Part shown: positions 52,701 to 63,060 of the stretch, in pieces
Numbering within the stretch: the stretch's first letter is position 1
How the letters are laid out: each line of letters begins with the position of its first letter
NCBI GenBank assembly: GCA_963924555.1
Contig: OZ004587.1
Location: 5,720,075-5,784,074 of the forward strand
DNA: 64,000 bases
Direction: 5' to 3'
DNA from: Crambe crambe
Taxonomy: Eukaryota > Porifera > Demospongiae > Poecilosclerida > Crambeidae
Position numbers and translations under genes: made by a program
The notes under the pieces: model-generated
What the model saw: only the letters and a program-made list of their open reading frames with translations
Database searches by the model: none
What the model was told of the DNA's origin: nothing

Positions 52701-55700
52701 TAATATCAGTATCATCGACGATCATCTAGCAATGGAAGGAGACGAGGCCTTCCAAGTTACCATGATAACCCCACCTAATGTGCCTTCCTCCCCGCCAGAC
52801 ACAGCCATGGTTATCATCAAGGATAATGATAGTAAGTCCTATGGATCTTCTTACCTTGTGCTCTTTCCATGGATTGTTGGTAGTGGCTAGCTACAAAGTG
52901 CTATAACTGAGACAAAACAGCTGCTATTATAATTATCAAATTTACAATTATAATGTAAGCCTATACAACACTCTACGGGTCACACAAGTGGTCACAGACA
53001 ATATGACTCAATACTCACAAACATATAAGTTAGTGCAGTAGACCTTCTTTACTGCACAATGCAGTTGCAGATTAATGACTGTGTCCTCCTTATTTCTTCT
53101 CCGAACACAGAGATTGACGTGTCATTCCTCAGACCCTTCGTTCAAGTCGATGAAGATGTAGGAAGAATTGTGATCTGCTTTGAACCAAGTAATCCTAGTG
53201 CCCGACCTTACACTGTAATGACAGGTCAACGACCATATGGACCAAACCCAGCAAGTAAGTCTTAATATAAAAGAGGATAGTTTTTATAGCTTTTAGTTTT
53301 AGTTTAATTATATAATAATACCTTTGTACAGACTCATATGTAGTTCTGTTCTATTATAATTATTATCTTATTACATGAGTCAGAGTGGAATATGGCGAGT
53401 TATTTCACGAGTAAGGCTCCATATTCCACGATGAATTAGGATTAAATTGTTATATGGTTGTTTATAGCTGATAGTCTACTCCATAGAATAGTTGACTTGT
53501 AAATGGCTAGGCAGCTGTACGTATATGAAGAAAGCTGTAATACTTACCACAAAGCACTTAGATAAGCCTGGTGCTCTACTGACAAAAGCTGTAGAGTTGC
53601 CTGACTATACACATGCTCAGTACAGTGTGAGATGACTCAGTGAGATATGGGCAGGAATTTTATTTAGCCCATGGGAAGATACTATTGTAACTATATCAAG
53701 TATAGTTAGAATATAATCTGGTTCTATTTCTTGCATACAAAGTTATTTGCTGTTCCTATTGACACTGACAATTATATATACATGCCAAAATCTTTCAATT
53801 ATGCAGGTCTTAATGCCGACTATAGTATTGCCAGTCAAGATTTGACAGTTGAGGTTCCTGCTGGAATGGTTCAACCGCAATGCATCAACACTGATATAAT
53901 TGATGACAATATAGCCATGGAAGGAAACGAAACATTCAGAGTAATGTTAATTGGACTACCAGAAGGTGTTTTTCCTGGGGAAAATAATGGGACCACTGTT
54001 GAAATTGTTGATAACGATGGTAAGTCATCGACAAGAAAGTATGCAGCGCTTGTGGAGTAATTAGCTTTGTATTGAGGAGGGATCGAAGCATTTATAAGAA
54101 TAAAATGAATATTAGTGAATGCATTATTGTGTTTAAAATACCTCTTATGTTCAATAAGAAGTATCGTACAAATATAAATATGTGGATTCCACTTGAATTT
54201 TTGGCAAAATCCTACCGTATAGAGGATGTGGAAAGGCAGTGTTTTATCTACATGTATGATTGGCTCCTTCTACTGACTCTACTTATGATGCTTTCCCGCA
54301 CTTTTAACCTTTCTCTCTCCCTTTCTCCTCTTTTACCCCCTCCTTATTCTCTCACTCCTCTCCCAGTTATTATTGTGGAATTTGTCACTCGTGATGTTGT
54401 GGTGAATGAAGATAATGGAACAGTGTTCGTGTGCATGAACAGAAGTTCTCTGACTGAACGTCCCTTGACCATACCCATCGCTATCACCAAAGAAACTGCT
54501 GATCGTAAGTTGAGATGAGATGCAATCAAGGATTTGAGGCTATGTGACTCTCTTTCCTCTCCTGTACAGCTGGCTCTGATTTTGAGGAAAAGGTTAAAAA
54601 TGCAACTTTTGCACCTGAGCAAACCACCACCTGTGCTGAGATTCCAGTGATCAATGATAACCAGCAAGAGATCCCAGAGAGTTTTTCTGTGGGTTTCGGT
54701 ACGTTCCCCCCAGGATCTCTAATACAACCTGGCTTGATTCCAATGGCTGAAGTTATTATTATGGATGATGATGGAGGTATGTATACTTGCATGAGTTCAT
54801 GACCATCGTTTAAGGACTAGGATAAAGTTTGCATTTTTCATTTTCATTTATGCTAATGGCCATTTTTCAAGAAATGGTCAGAAAATGACCATCAGCCCTG
54901 ACTCAGAGCCCCGATAATGAAATGAAATCCACTATGCCCTCCTACTTAGTAAATTAAAGCAATGTGACTGTTCCACGATAGATGCTTTTTTCAACAACAA
55001 TAAAAAACTGACCTAAAAAGTATAATGATTTTCTACATCACTTATTAATTGGGACACTCACATACCTATAGCTAACCAATGGTAGCTATGCCCAATAATT
55101 TAATGGTGACATTAACACTAACCAACCAAAAAAAAATCAGATTCTGGTTGTTAGTTATTACTGTAATCGTATAAATTTTTGGAGGTTTAAAATTTCGTGA
55201 TTTCCGGAGCTGTTCCTATAATAAAAAACTTCTGCAGGTCTAATTTTCATATCAAGCACATGGAAAATAATGTACACGCATAATAGCTATATCATTGCCT
55301 GCTGCTAGCTACCTTCTCGTGATTCGTGGCTACTACAGAGAAATCTAGATAGTTCCCCAAAATGAAGAAAAGCTGGGCTTGCAATACCAGACTAAAATCT
55401 CGGAAGGCGAGACGCTTCGTTGTAGAAGAGAGACAGGTAACGGCCGTAATGAAACATGATACTTTCGTCTCACGGACTATCTGCTCCAGGTTTGCTATCA
55501 ATATCGCATCGCACACGCATGCACATCGTCGTCATATTATGACGTCATAGTACTAAGACTTCCGTTTATTATTTTCAAGGATTCTGATAGACTACGAAAA
55601 AAACGAAAATAAAACCCCATCAAAAATTTATACGATTACAGTATGTTATGTGCACACACATGTAAGAACTGTTCAGTTTGACCCAACAATCTACTTACTC

Positions 55701-58618
55701 AACTTGCCTATTATTTAGAATAAATATTTATGTAACTGGCAGGGTATCATGGGAATGGCTCTTGTACCAATGTCTATGTTATGTAACCTGTAAAATTGCA
55801 GGTGTTTGTCCCAGAAATGTCTATACAATAAAACTTTCCAGTGGAGAATCTCTACTGAGTCCTTGTCCTAACATGAGCCATAGCAACAATATCAGTGCAT
55901 CAATATGTCCATGCCTTCAAGGATACTACAGAAATGCTGCTGAAGGTCCAGAATTTGCCTGTACCAGTACGTATGTTACAATCTTATTAAATGTGCAGAA
56001 CTACTACTGAATGTACATGTTAAACATTGTGTAGGACCCCCAAGTGCTTGTAGGGATCTGCAAGTATTTGAACCCAGGACAAGAGCAAATTCAATCACTA
56101 TTAGATGGATGCGTCCCCTGATAACAGGCAGGGATGACTATTACTACAACATACATTACAGCAGCAATGGGACATTTGTACAGCACAACCAAAGTCCTCT
56201 GATAAAGAGCGGCAATTTTGTGGAGTACACTCTCTCAGGTTTGAGGGTACTCACAGATTTCACTATTCGTGTGTCGGTGCATAATGGAGTCAGTGATCAG
56301 GACCCTAGTGGTGAAGATCAGAGGAGATGTGAAGTCAATGGCACCACAGGAGATATAAGTAAATCTACTTACCATCAATGTAGCTATACATGTATATATA
56401 GGGGGCTAGGATGATTTCATTGTGGTATGTATGGTATGTTTGTGTAACATATTCAATCGGTGAGCGAAGCAGTTGGTGAAAGTCATTTGTACTTTGACTT
56501 ATCAGGCTAAGATATTGCAGTGGTTGTGGCAGCTGCATACACAGGAGGCTGTGTATAATGCTTACCAGAAAGCCAAGCGCCTACAATCCACTTAGCACCT
56601 CTATGACTAAATGCTGTAGAAAACAATAAGCTCTAGCTGTTTGTTCTATGTGCTATGGGCATGTTTCATTTGTGGGGTCAAAGGTCAAACGAACGTAAGT
56701 ATGTGCATGTGTATTATTAACTATTGGAGCATTCCCGCTAGCTATTGACGTACCAAATATATAAATATAGCTACATATAATATCATGAATCTCAATTTGC
56801 ATCACAAGTGTGTGGCTTGCTCGCTTCGCTCATTCGCCGATTATATATGCTTGAATCTTCCAGAAGCAGTAGATTATTATTACAGCAAGCGAGTGCAGCG
56901 AGCGAGCTGACTCTCAGGTCATGACTCATCGAAAGTGTAGATTTATATCTATGTCTACACTCCAAAATGCCCCAGGCGTACATACCATATGTGTCGTGCA
57001 ATAGCGCCCTGGTGTGCATGATGTGCATGTAATCAAACTAAATTGTTTTCTACAGCCTTTTATCCTAGAGGCGCTTGGCTTATCTAAGTGGATTGTAGGC
57101 GCTTGGCTTATCTAAGTGCTTGTGGTAAATATTTACAGCTTTTTGTGCATGGAGCTTCCTGGTTGAAACCACCACTAACATGACTCTTAGTAATATCAAT
57201 GCTAAACTGAAGCCTATCAGCTACTTGCTCACTAGTCTCGCGTAGCCAGACCCGATTCTTTCCTTTTTCTTGGGGATGGGGGAAAGAAAGGGTCTGGTCA
57301 AACTCGCATAAACGTTTCGTTTTGCATAGTCAGCAATTATTTTTTAAATGCGGGCAATAATATCAAGTAATATTTTGCGCGTGCATTATTACTATTAATG
57401 CGCATCAACTAGAGATGGAAATCAATACAGAGCCTGTGGATTGGAGTTGAAGGCCAAGCAAGCCGAGGCCATATTCTTTTTTGTGCAGAGTCATGATACA
57501 TTCCTACTGGCTATGGAAAGTCTTCACTTTTGCCTGGTAAATTGTCAAGATAACTGCACAGACTTAGCTTGTTGTTTCAATACAGGTACCCACAGAAGAA
57601 TTACTTGCAGCCATCCTACTGCTATAGCGCTAGCGACCAGCCATCAAAATGAAAAAGGAGCACTGAGCTAGCTGTGACCATACAAACGTTTTCTTTCGCG
57701 AGACTTAAATTCACGTAACCACACCCCTTCCGGTCGCTCAAAAATGTAGGACCTGGTGAAACGAAACGTTCATGCGAGTTTGACCAGACCCTTTCTTTCC
57801 CCCGCCCCCAAGAAAAAGGAAAGAATCGGGTCTGGCTACGCAAGACTACTTGCTCACTTGGTCACTTTGAAATGCTGCACATTGCTATAGTAGTAGTTGT
57901 AGAGGCTCTACAGGCTTATCTAAGTGCTTTGCTACATATACTCAGCAGCAAAATCTTCTAAAGAGTTGTAGCACTAAAGAATATTTGCTTGCTCGCTCGC
58001 TGTTATAACTGAATGTTGAACATTGCCCTAGTATAATTATATACGTAGATTGCATTTAGAACATTCAATTTTTACCTGGGTGGCAGGCCTCGAAAGAATT
58101 GAGCAATGATTATATCAGTAGTAGCCAACCACTGACATCTGGCTAGCTCAGTAGTACTGTGTGTCATATGAAAAGTTATATTCTTTTAGATCCTCAAGCC
58201 CCTCGTTCAGTCATGTCTCTGTGCAATGTGGTTTTGTGGAAAGTCCCTCGGAGAGCCTATGGAATTATCACAGGCTATGATGTTCATATGTTTATCCCAG
58301 ACACCTCACAGAGCATCATTGTGCATCATGATAAAGATGAATTCAATCATGTGGTATCTGACAGGGAACGTGCTTTAGGACCACTGGAGGATATTCAAGT
58401 TCAGGTATAATTATAGCCAGTTAGTCACTACATAGCTAATGTGATTATCCACTGCAATCAGATTGATGCCCCATGTGAGTCGAATAATTGTTGTAAAAAA
58501 AATGGCTAGCTAGCTATAATAACTTCTTTATCATAGACTACAAATACTTTATTAGGTTCGTGCTGTAACAAGGTCTGCCAATGGCACTTGGAGTGAACTT
58601 ATAAAGTTGTGTGTTTGA
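37667..58618 (+). CDS. Gene D: IgGFc, 14 Calx-beta, Cys-rich, FN3 giant extracellular protein
   Basis: About 33 exons resolve: signal peptide 37667-37766, IgGFc 39738-41210, fourteen Calx-beta domains 41273-54776, Cys-rich module 55802-55966, FN3 56035-56358 and a second FN3 58190-58404 plus 58556-58618 (stop TGA). Every internal exon I placed is a multiple of three with phase-1 edges, except the final FN3 intron (phase 0). There is no transmembrane segment. The layout is a binding head, a long calcium-dependent rod and an Eph-ectodomain-like tail. It shares its plan with gene C but lacks the Ig and EGF exons. A role in cell-cell or cell-matrix adhesion or recognition is inferred. Confidence 0.78.
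38820..38992. mobile_element. Foldback element in gene D intron 1
   Basis: CAGTAGACTCCCTCTAATC at the left and AATTAGAGGGAGTTCACTGT at the right are inverted. An internal direct duplication of GTCCTGA...ACAGAGGGTGGC-type sequence is visible. Non-coding. Confidence 0.6.
39527..39684. mobile_element. GGAACCTC-ended foldback before the gene D IgGFc exon
   Basis: CGTGGAACCTCCAACAAGGA at the left and ATTTAGAGGTTCCATAG at the right are inverted. It belongs to the same family as the element at 17346 and ends about 50 bases before the exon. Confidence 0.6.
39738..41210 (+). CDS. Gene D exon 2, divergent IgGFc-binding domain
   Basis: A 491-codon exon: GNDFVIAFFNNRPSTDPIYG, DTFVALPCKTF, FFSRVLMIPCGAGTHTITY, SSPLAVFTGHLCGQVPG, CDHLIEQIPPHVVYGQTFFV, SGDPSMNLVPPVSQYKNDY and HSYPAGYECEPIG. 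All the core motifs of the family are present, but identity to A, B and C is low. It is 80 codons longer, mainly from a Pro-rich insert before SGDPS (RAQLPPAPMPPRIV) and extra Arg/Asp loops. Confidence 0.85.
41273..54776 (+). CDS. Gene D Calx-beta array, fourteen domains
   Basis: Exon pairs: 41273-41401/41534-41776, 41854-41997/42148-42339, 42733-42879/43068-43259, 44203-44343/44686-44883, 44958-45092/45359-45559, 45934-46068/46133-46330, 46559-46702/46761-46967, 47210-47542 (single), 47825-47959/49157-49354, 49531-49677/50199-50405, 51127-51273/51407-51613, 51687-51839/52634-52831, 53111-53254/53807-54019, 54367-54504/54570-54776. Typical motifs are FDPTSYSVDEGG, S-D-G-T-A at the split, P-x-D-Y, F-P-A-G, a D-D-x-x-x-E stretch and an IIDNDG-like end. 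Domains 10 and 11 are near twins (EQPSYT ... GPLEVCG). Calx-beta folds bind calcium through the clustered Asp and Glu residues. Confidence 0.87.
43900..44202. repeat. Intron block duplicated at 54850-55700
   Basis: CTGACTTAGCC, GTGACTGTTCCA, GGGACACTCACATACCTA, TGGTGACATTAACACTAACC and ATTCTGGTTGTTAGTTATTA follow in the same order in both places. The copy at 44 kb is continuous through TTAGTTATTATGTTATGTGC, the intact site into which an element was inserted at 55 kb. Confidence 0.8.
48289..48991. mobile_element. Inverted-repeat element splitting Calx-beta domain 9
   Basis: GGTTCCCGTT (48289-48298) and AACGGGAACC (48982-48991) are the ends. The adjacent sequence is similar but diverged (CACGTAGAAC against GTTCTACGGACGTTG). 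The interior is rich in AACG and CGTT words, unlike the host intron. It explains the 1.2 kb intron 47960-49156. Confidence 0.5.
49975..50100 (+). mobile_element. tRNA-derived SINE-like fragment
   Basis: GGCTCATTCGGTTGG (49987-50001) resembles a Pol III A box and GGTTCAACTC (about 50040-50049) a B box, about 50 bases apart as in tRNA genes. No cloverleaf closes and no poly-A tail follows cleanly, so this is a SINE or tRNA relic rather than a tRNA. It lies in the intron of Calx-beta domain 10. Confidence 0.4.
55161..55641. mobile_element. TA-flanked inverted-repeat element, copy 2
   Basis: CTGTAATCGTATAAATTT and the inverted end AAATTTATACGATTACAG are flanked by TA (55159-55160 and 55642-55643). 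The unoccupied counterpart at about 44169-44180 reads straight through with a single TA, which fixes both boundaries. Internal sequence (AGAGACAGGTAACGGCCG, CATGATACTTTCGTCTCACG) matches copy 1 at 13493-14002. Confidence 0.85.
55802..55966 (+). CDS. Gene D Eph-receptor-like Cys-rich module
   Basis: The exon reads GVCPRNVYTIKLSSGESLLS, PCPNMSHSN, then ASICPCLQGYYRNAAEGPEF and ACT. The order CPxxx...CPxxSHS...CxCxxGYYRAxxxxxxxxCT is that of the Cys-rich segment before the first FN3 of Eph receptors. An FN3 exon follows immediately, beginning PPSACRDLQV, again like Eph. No kinase or membrane span follows. Confidence 0.75.
56035..56358 (+). CDS. Gene D first FN3 domain
   Basis: A 108-codon phase-1 exon: PPSACRDLQVFEPRTRANSI, TIRWMRPLITGRDDYYYNIH, YTLSGLRVLTDFTIRVSVHN. 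The I-x-W-x-x-P and Y-x-I strands and the final RVSVHNGVSDQDP strand are FN3-like, with the Eph-type GRDD-x-x-YN motif. Confidence 0.8.
56441..57060. repeat. Dispersed repeat, copy 1
   Basis: GTGTAACATATTCAATCGGT, GAGCGAAGCAGTTGGTGAAA, AGAAAGCCAAGCGCCTACAA and TTTGTGGGGTCAAAGGTCAA recur in order at 62587-62900. A second module (CGAGCTGACTCTCAGGTCAT, CTACACTCCAAAATGCCCCA, 56895-56975) recurs at 27395-27460. This is probably transposon sequence in the FN3 intron of gene D. Confidence 0.65.
57233..57848. mobile_element. TAGTCT-ended element, copy 3
   Basis: A 616-base element with ends TAGTCTCGCGTAGCCAGACC and its near complement. The terminal repeats are about 85 bases and the flanks carry a perfect 9-base duplication CTTGCTCAC (57224-57232 and 57849-57857). 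The interior contains a 76-codon frame (57441-57671) with no recognisable domain. Confidence 0.85.
58190..58618 (+). CDS. Gene D terminal FN3 domain
   Basis: Exon 58190-58404 encodes DPQAPRSVMSLCNVVLWKVP, ITGYDVHMFIPDTS and LEDIQVQ. Exon 58556-58618 adds VRAVTRSANGTWSELIKLCV and TGA. It has the same plan, and the same phase-0 last intron, as the FN3 ends at 17075 and 33608. That supports a common ancestral 3' end, although the sequence is more diverged. Confidence 0.8.
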
Positions 58619-59547
58619 AATTTTTAATAGGATAGAGTGTACGTAAGTGTAATTTTTCTTGCTTTTTTTGTACAGCTAGCCTTTATAGCTAACCAAGTAT
58701 GCTAACCAAGTGTAATTTTTCTTGCTTTTTTGTACAGCTAGCTATAAACCTTGTCCCACCCCCACTCTTTTTTATAGCTAGCCTACATAATGTTTCTCTT
58801 GTGCTACCTTATTTACTACCTAGAGTTAAAATAGCTTTTTAAACTATAAAATTAAAGTAATAATATAGAAGTTGTCTGCATCTATAAGCCACCTTCCACA
58901 AATGTGTAAAAAACAAGGTTATCTGAATCGCAAATTGGAACTTTGTTGTTTTTACACATTTTTTTTTACAGCGTTAGCTAAAGCTGGACTAATTACCTGT
59001 GATACTATAACCCTGACAAGTATAGAATTCAGCTCTGGCTATCATTACTTTCATAACTGATGTTGTTCCTGCAATCAGCTATAGCTAACCTGCAACTACC
59101 ATGAATGGTAAAGGCATGAACCTAATAGCTGAGAAACTTTCTCTGTAGCAGCTAGATTGCAAAAAAAATTGCTACCAGTAAGTAATAGTTCTATTATAGG
59201 TACTTTTGTTAAACATTCAGTTGGGATGTATTGTTAACATTAGCAATTTGATCGGTCAAATACACTATTTTTAGTAGTACACCAGTCATCAGGTGCTGTA
59301 ATTATGCCTGTTGGCATTTACTAGAATATCAGTAAATATTTTCTCATGCCTGCAGCATAATTACTTAATAAAGATGTATAATGTATAGCTATGTAGTAGC
59401 ATGATGTGTACAAATCTGAGCTTATTTGGGTGGCTAAACCTTACATAAAAGGTTAAGAGGTATAGCTACATGTAGCTAGCTAGTTATAATTACCTTAGTG
59501 CTGAACTATAAGGCCTGACTGTTAGCTAGCTATTATATTCAGCACAC
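58619..59547. other. Intergenic D-E
   Basis: A direct duplication of about 50 bases (GTGTAATTTTTCTTGCTTTT at 58648 and again at 58709) follows the gene D stop. The rest is AT-rich, with a short foldback around TGTGTAAAAAACAAGG and TTTTTACACA (58902-58960). No gene is seen. Confidence 0.5.
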
Positions 59548-62313
59548 ATGAAGTTACTTATCCTGACAGTTGTGTTGTGGTGGAGTTTCTCTAGTCTCCA
59601 TGGATTTCATAATACTATTGGTAAGAAATTCCATATCCATTAGCTAGCTGTCCTGTAGCTAAGTGATCTTTATTGCTACATGGTGCCTGGGGAATCCTTA
59701 GCACTAATTAATGTCCAATGTCCACTATTTGACAAAGAAGCAAAGAAGCCTTATGGAGAGTGGGAGAGAGAGAGAGAGAGAGATTTAGCTATTATTGTCC
59801 TTGAATATTAAGCATCAAGTGTGTCATGAGAATTGAGGGTTTGAGACCGTTCCCTCCCCCACCTTATTGGAAACCACACCCCACCCCACTTTACCACTGA
59901 TTTGGACAGTAAACCTTTATTAAGCAGCAATGCTCCGGATAGATATGATATGGCAACAACCACACCCATTTTATGTGAATTGGAGGCATGTAAATCTGTT
60001 CAGGTGTCTATAAATCCAGAGGTTAGATCTATCAAGCAACTAAATTTTCTGAATTAGAGACTACTGTACCAGAGACATCATCCAGTAAATTATATCATCA
60101 CTTATAGCTACATAGGTCTAATGTTCATAAATTTGATTTTGATAATTCTACTGTAACAGAAGAAGTCTGTACAATAATTTTTATTTAAAAAATCATTGAG
60201 GATCCCAAGACTTGAATATCTTTTAGGGTGAGCCCTTTTTTGACCTTCTGAATCATTTAGGTCCTACACCTCCTAGCACTGGACTGTACTTCAACTTGAG
60301 TGGTGTTGTGTATCTCTCTGGTGACATTGTACTCATCACTGATATTGGGGTTGTTTATCCTGGCAATCCTGATCCTGGATCCTCTCTTGCGTGCAACACT
60401 GCCAATGTTAATACTCACTGCTGTAGACAAAAAGATGGAGGGAATGTGGGGGAGTGGTACTTCCCTAATAGTACTATAGTCCCTCGTAATTCGCACAGTC
60501 CAAATGGAGACTTCACTAGGGCTGGCTACACTCACCAAGTTCGTCTGAATCGCAGGAATAATGCCATGACACCACTTGGAACCTACACCTGTGTGGTGCC
60601 TGATATGTACAATACAATGAATCACACTGCCACTATAACACTTGGTGAGTACCTAAGAAAATAGTGTTCATGTTCAAGGTGTCAAGGAATTTTAGTAAAT
60701 GCTGATGATATCCATTGACTCCTAGCACCTATGTTGAATGTGAAATAATACAGACCCCTTGCCTGTTTCATGTGAGATTATAATGATCTCTTCCCATTTT
60801 AGGGGATAAATGCACTTAAAAAACAGCTTGGCTAAAAAAATACAGTGAGGCTATAGCAGCTTTCCTCTACGTAGCTAGCTATGTACATGTACGAAACCTC
60901 AAAGCTTCAAACATAACTAGTGCTAAAGCTAGCTAGTCAGCCATGAAAGCTTCATGCATAGAGAATACAGCAGCAGAGAGTCATGTGGAAATCACTAAAA
61001 CTAAGGTGGGCTTTCTAGATTAGCTATAGCTACGTATCTAACCAAGTAAGCTCTGCATACTGTACTTCACACCGTGGCTACTATTTTTGTGAGTGTGAGA
61101 GCGGCAAATTATTCGAGGGGACTGTTAATTTCCTTCCTCTATTAGCTATTGGCAACTAGATTTTCTTCCATTTCTGGAAGCACTGCTATTCACCCTCCTG
61201 TGTTAGTTATAGCTTTGTCAAATCACACTTCTTTTGTATCACTTATTATGTAGCTACAGGGGCGGATCCAGGAATATTTAGAAGGGGGGTCAGTTGTATA
61301 GTGTTAGGCATATCCACACGGATAAGCGGGTACTCAATGCAGATGGCATTCCACATCTGCCACTGTGCTTGACTGTGTCCAACGAGTTAATTAATAAAAT
61401 CATAAATTGTTATGCTAAGATTGTATACCTTTTGAAATACTTGGTCAGTGGTTTGATGGCTGCTAGCTGCTCTCTTCATTGCTACAAACTCAGAAAGTGC
61501 ATGTGCGCATGCTCAGTTTACCCAATGGTCGTCATCGAAAGAAATTGTAATCAAATCGCGCGCTTTCCAACTGTGCATGAGCTACTGCTACTAGGCAGAG
61601 GTTGGAGGGGGGGGGGGTCCTGACCCCCCTAGACCCCCCTCTAAATCCGCCCCTGATGTACCAACAGTAGCTACCAACCTTTGCACTTATGAGTGCAAAA
61701 AATTCTGAATAAGAAGTGAAGTAGGGAACCACACCTATATCACCCAACTTAAATCCCTACTTCACTCCCCCTTGGCCTTCATACTCCTTACATCTTGTTC
61801 ATATTCAAGATGGGAATTCATAATTTCTGAATTATACTAGTGACTGTACCAGCGACTACTGTACCAGCGACTACTGTACCAGCGACTACTGTACCAGCGA
61901 CTACTTTACCAGCGACTACTGTACCAGCGACTACTTTACCAGAGACTACTTTACCAGAGACTACTGTACCAGCGACTACTTTACCAGAGACTACTTTACC
62001 AGAGACTACTGTACCAGCAACTACTGTACCAGCAACTACTGTACCAGTGACTCCTCTACAAGGTACTATGTTTAATGATGTAGTTAGCTTTGTTTCCAGA
62101 CATTTATATTGTATAGCTACTGTATGTAGGATATTCATAGATAATAATTACAGATACTCTGACGGTATCATTCCGTGCATTTCCCATCAATGCAATATTG
62201 TGTTTCTCAAAGGGATTTCAACACCCGATTTGGAGCTCGAACTCACTGATGGAGATATATTATCTTCAGAGTTGATCATGGTTCGAATTGGAGTACTAAC
62301 AGAAGGAGGCTGA
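59548..62313 (+). CDS. Gene E: Ig-like protein with mucin-like stalk
   Basis: Exon 1 (59548-59620) is a signal peptide, MKLLILTVVLWWSFSSLHG. Exon 2 (60261-60644, 128 codons) is an Ig-like domain very close to that of gene C. Exon 3 starts at 61841 with fourteen VPATT-type pentapeptides. The end is uncertain: the frame is open straight through to TGA at 62311-62313, but a phase-1 intron from 62063 to 62140 would also keep frame, giving LQDNNYRYSDGIIPCISHQ and a tail ending SELIMVRIGVLTEGG. Both give an acidic C-terminus with no membrane segment. The gene may be a truncated family member that lost its IgGFc and Calx-beta parts. Confidence 0.6.
59760..59785. repeat. (AG)n simple repeat
   Basis: A short GA/AG dinucleotide run in the first intron of gene E. 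Confidence 0.85.
60261..60644 (+). CDS. Gene E exon 2, Ig-like domain
   Basis: TPPSTGLYFNLSGVVYLSGD, IVLITDIGVV, SLACNTANVNTHCC, GEWYFPNSTIVPRNSHSPNG, QVRLNRRNNAMTPLGTYTC and a closing MNHTATITLG match the gene C Ig exon almost residue for residue. It is phase 1 and four codons shorter. Confidence 0.78.
61257..61655. mobile_element. Inverted-repeat element with CAGGGGCGGATCCAG ends
   Basis: CAGGGGCGGATCCAGGAATA at the left and CTAAATCCGCCCCTG at the right, with G-rich and C-rich inner margins, resemble the ends of hAT-type non-autonomous elements that I know from many animals. A clear 8-base target duplication is not visible. It interrupts the intron before the gene E stalk exon. Confidence 0.7.
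61841..62062 (+). CDS. Gene E exon 3, Thr/Pro stalk built from a 15-base minisatellite
   Basis: The unit GTACCAGCGACTACT, coding VPATT, repeats fourteen times with L for V and E for A variants (LPETT), ending VPVTPLQG. Dense Thr and Pro predict heavy O-glycosylation and an extended stalk. The exon is phase 1, 222 bases. Acceptor AATTATACTAG and donor CAAG|GTACTA are acceptable. The complementary-strand frame is a shadow. Confidence 0.75.
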
Positions 62314-62586
62314 ATATTCTCAGTATAGAAGTATAGGTGTATCCTTTTGCTAAAAAGTGAAGAACACAACTATAGCTAGTACCAGGATTTTGTGCACACT
62401 GAATTTATTGTAGCAATGTAGATATGCAGGAAAGTTAACAGTGGCTATGAATTGTTTGTATAGCATAGTGATACCTTTGGTATAGGCCTCATGATTTTAT
62501 TTACCAGACCAAGCGGCTGCATCATTTTTTGAGCATTCTCTCTGCTCAGATCTAAAAATTTGTGGCCATCAATATAACTAGGGTAT

Positions 62587-62900
62587 GTTCGTGTAACATA
62601 TTCAATCGGTGAGCGAAGCAGTTGGTGAAAGTCATTAGTACTTTGACTTACTAAGATATTGCAGCTGCATACATAGGAGGCTGTATAATGCTTACCACAA
62701 GCACTTAGAAAGCCAAGCGCCTACAATCCACTTAGCACCTCTATGACAAAATGCTGTAGAAAACAATAAGCTCAAGCTGTTTGTTCTAAGTGCTATGGGC
62801 ACGTTTCATTTGTGGGGTCAAAGGTCAAACGAACGTGCGCATGCGTATTATTAATTATGCCCGCTAGCTATTGACGTACGTATATAAATAGTTGACATAC
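62587..62900. repeat. Dispersed repeat, copy 2
   Basis: It matches 56441-56760 in order and orientation. It starts GTTCGTGTAACATATTCAAT and includes GGGTCAAAGGTCAAACGAAC. Related words (GTGTAACATATAAATATCGC at 63511, GCTTCGCTCGCTCGCC at 63574) downstream suggest the element's other end near 63.6 kb. Confidence 0.6.
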
Positions 62901-63060
62901 TAGAGATGCTCGTATAGCATTAGTTGGGCGAGCAAGCAGCCAGTGGTCATTTCAATGTGCTCCTCCCTCACTTATGATTATATAGCCCCAACAGTGACTT
63001 TCGATATCTAGCTATTCAGGTTGTTAACTGACTTGGTGCATTCCCAGTTAGCATTAGAGT

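Noticed and set aside
21259-58618. Identification of genes C and D as sponge aggregation factor genes
   Set aside because: Calx-beta arrays are shared with that family, but I see none of its other hallmarks, and the IgGFc, EGF and FN3 parts argue for a different family.
61841-62062. Regular repeat considered as a CRISPR array
   Set aside because: Units are adjacent 15-base copies with no spacers, in a spliced animal gene.
61818-62138. Minus-strand VAGTVV repeat frame
   Set aside because: It is the complement of the VPATT stalk, which has proper splice sites and a matching phase on the plus strand.
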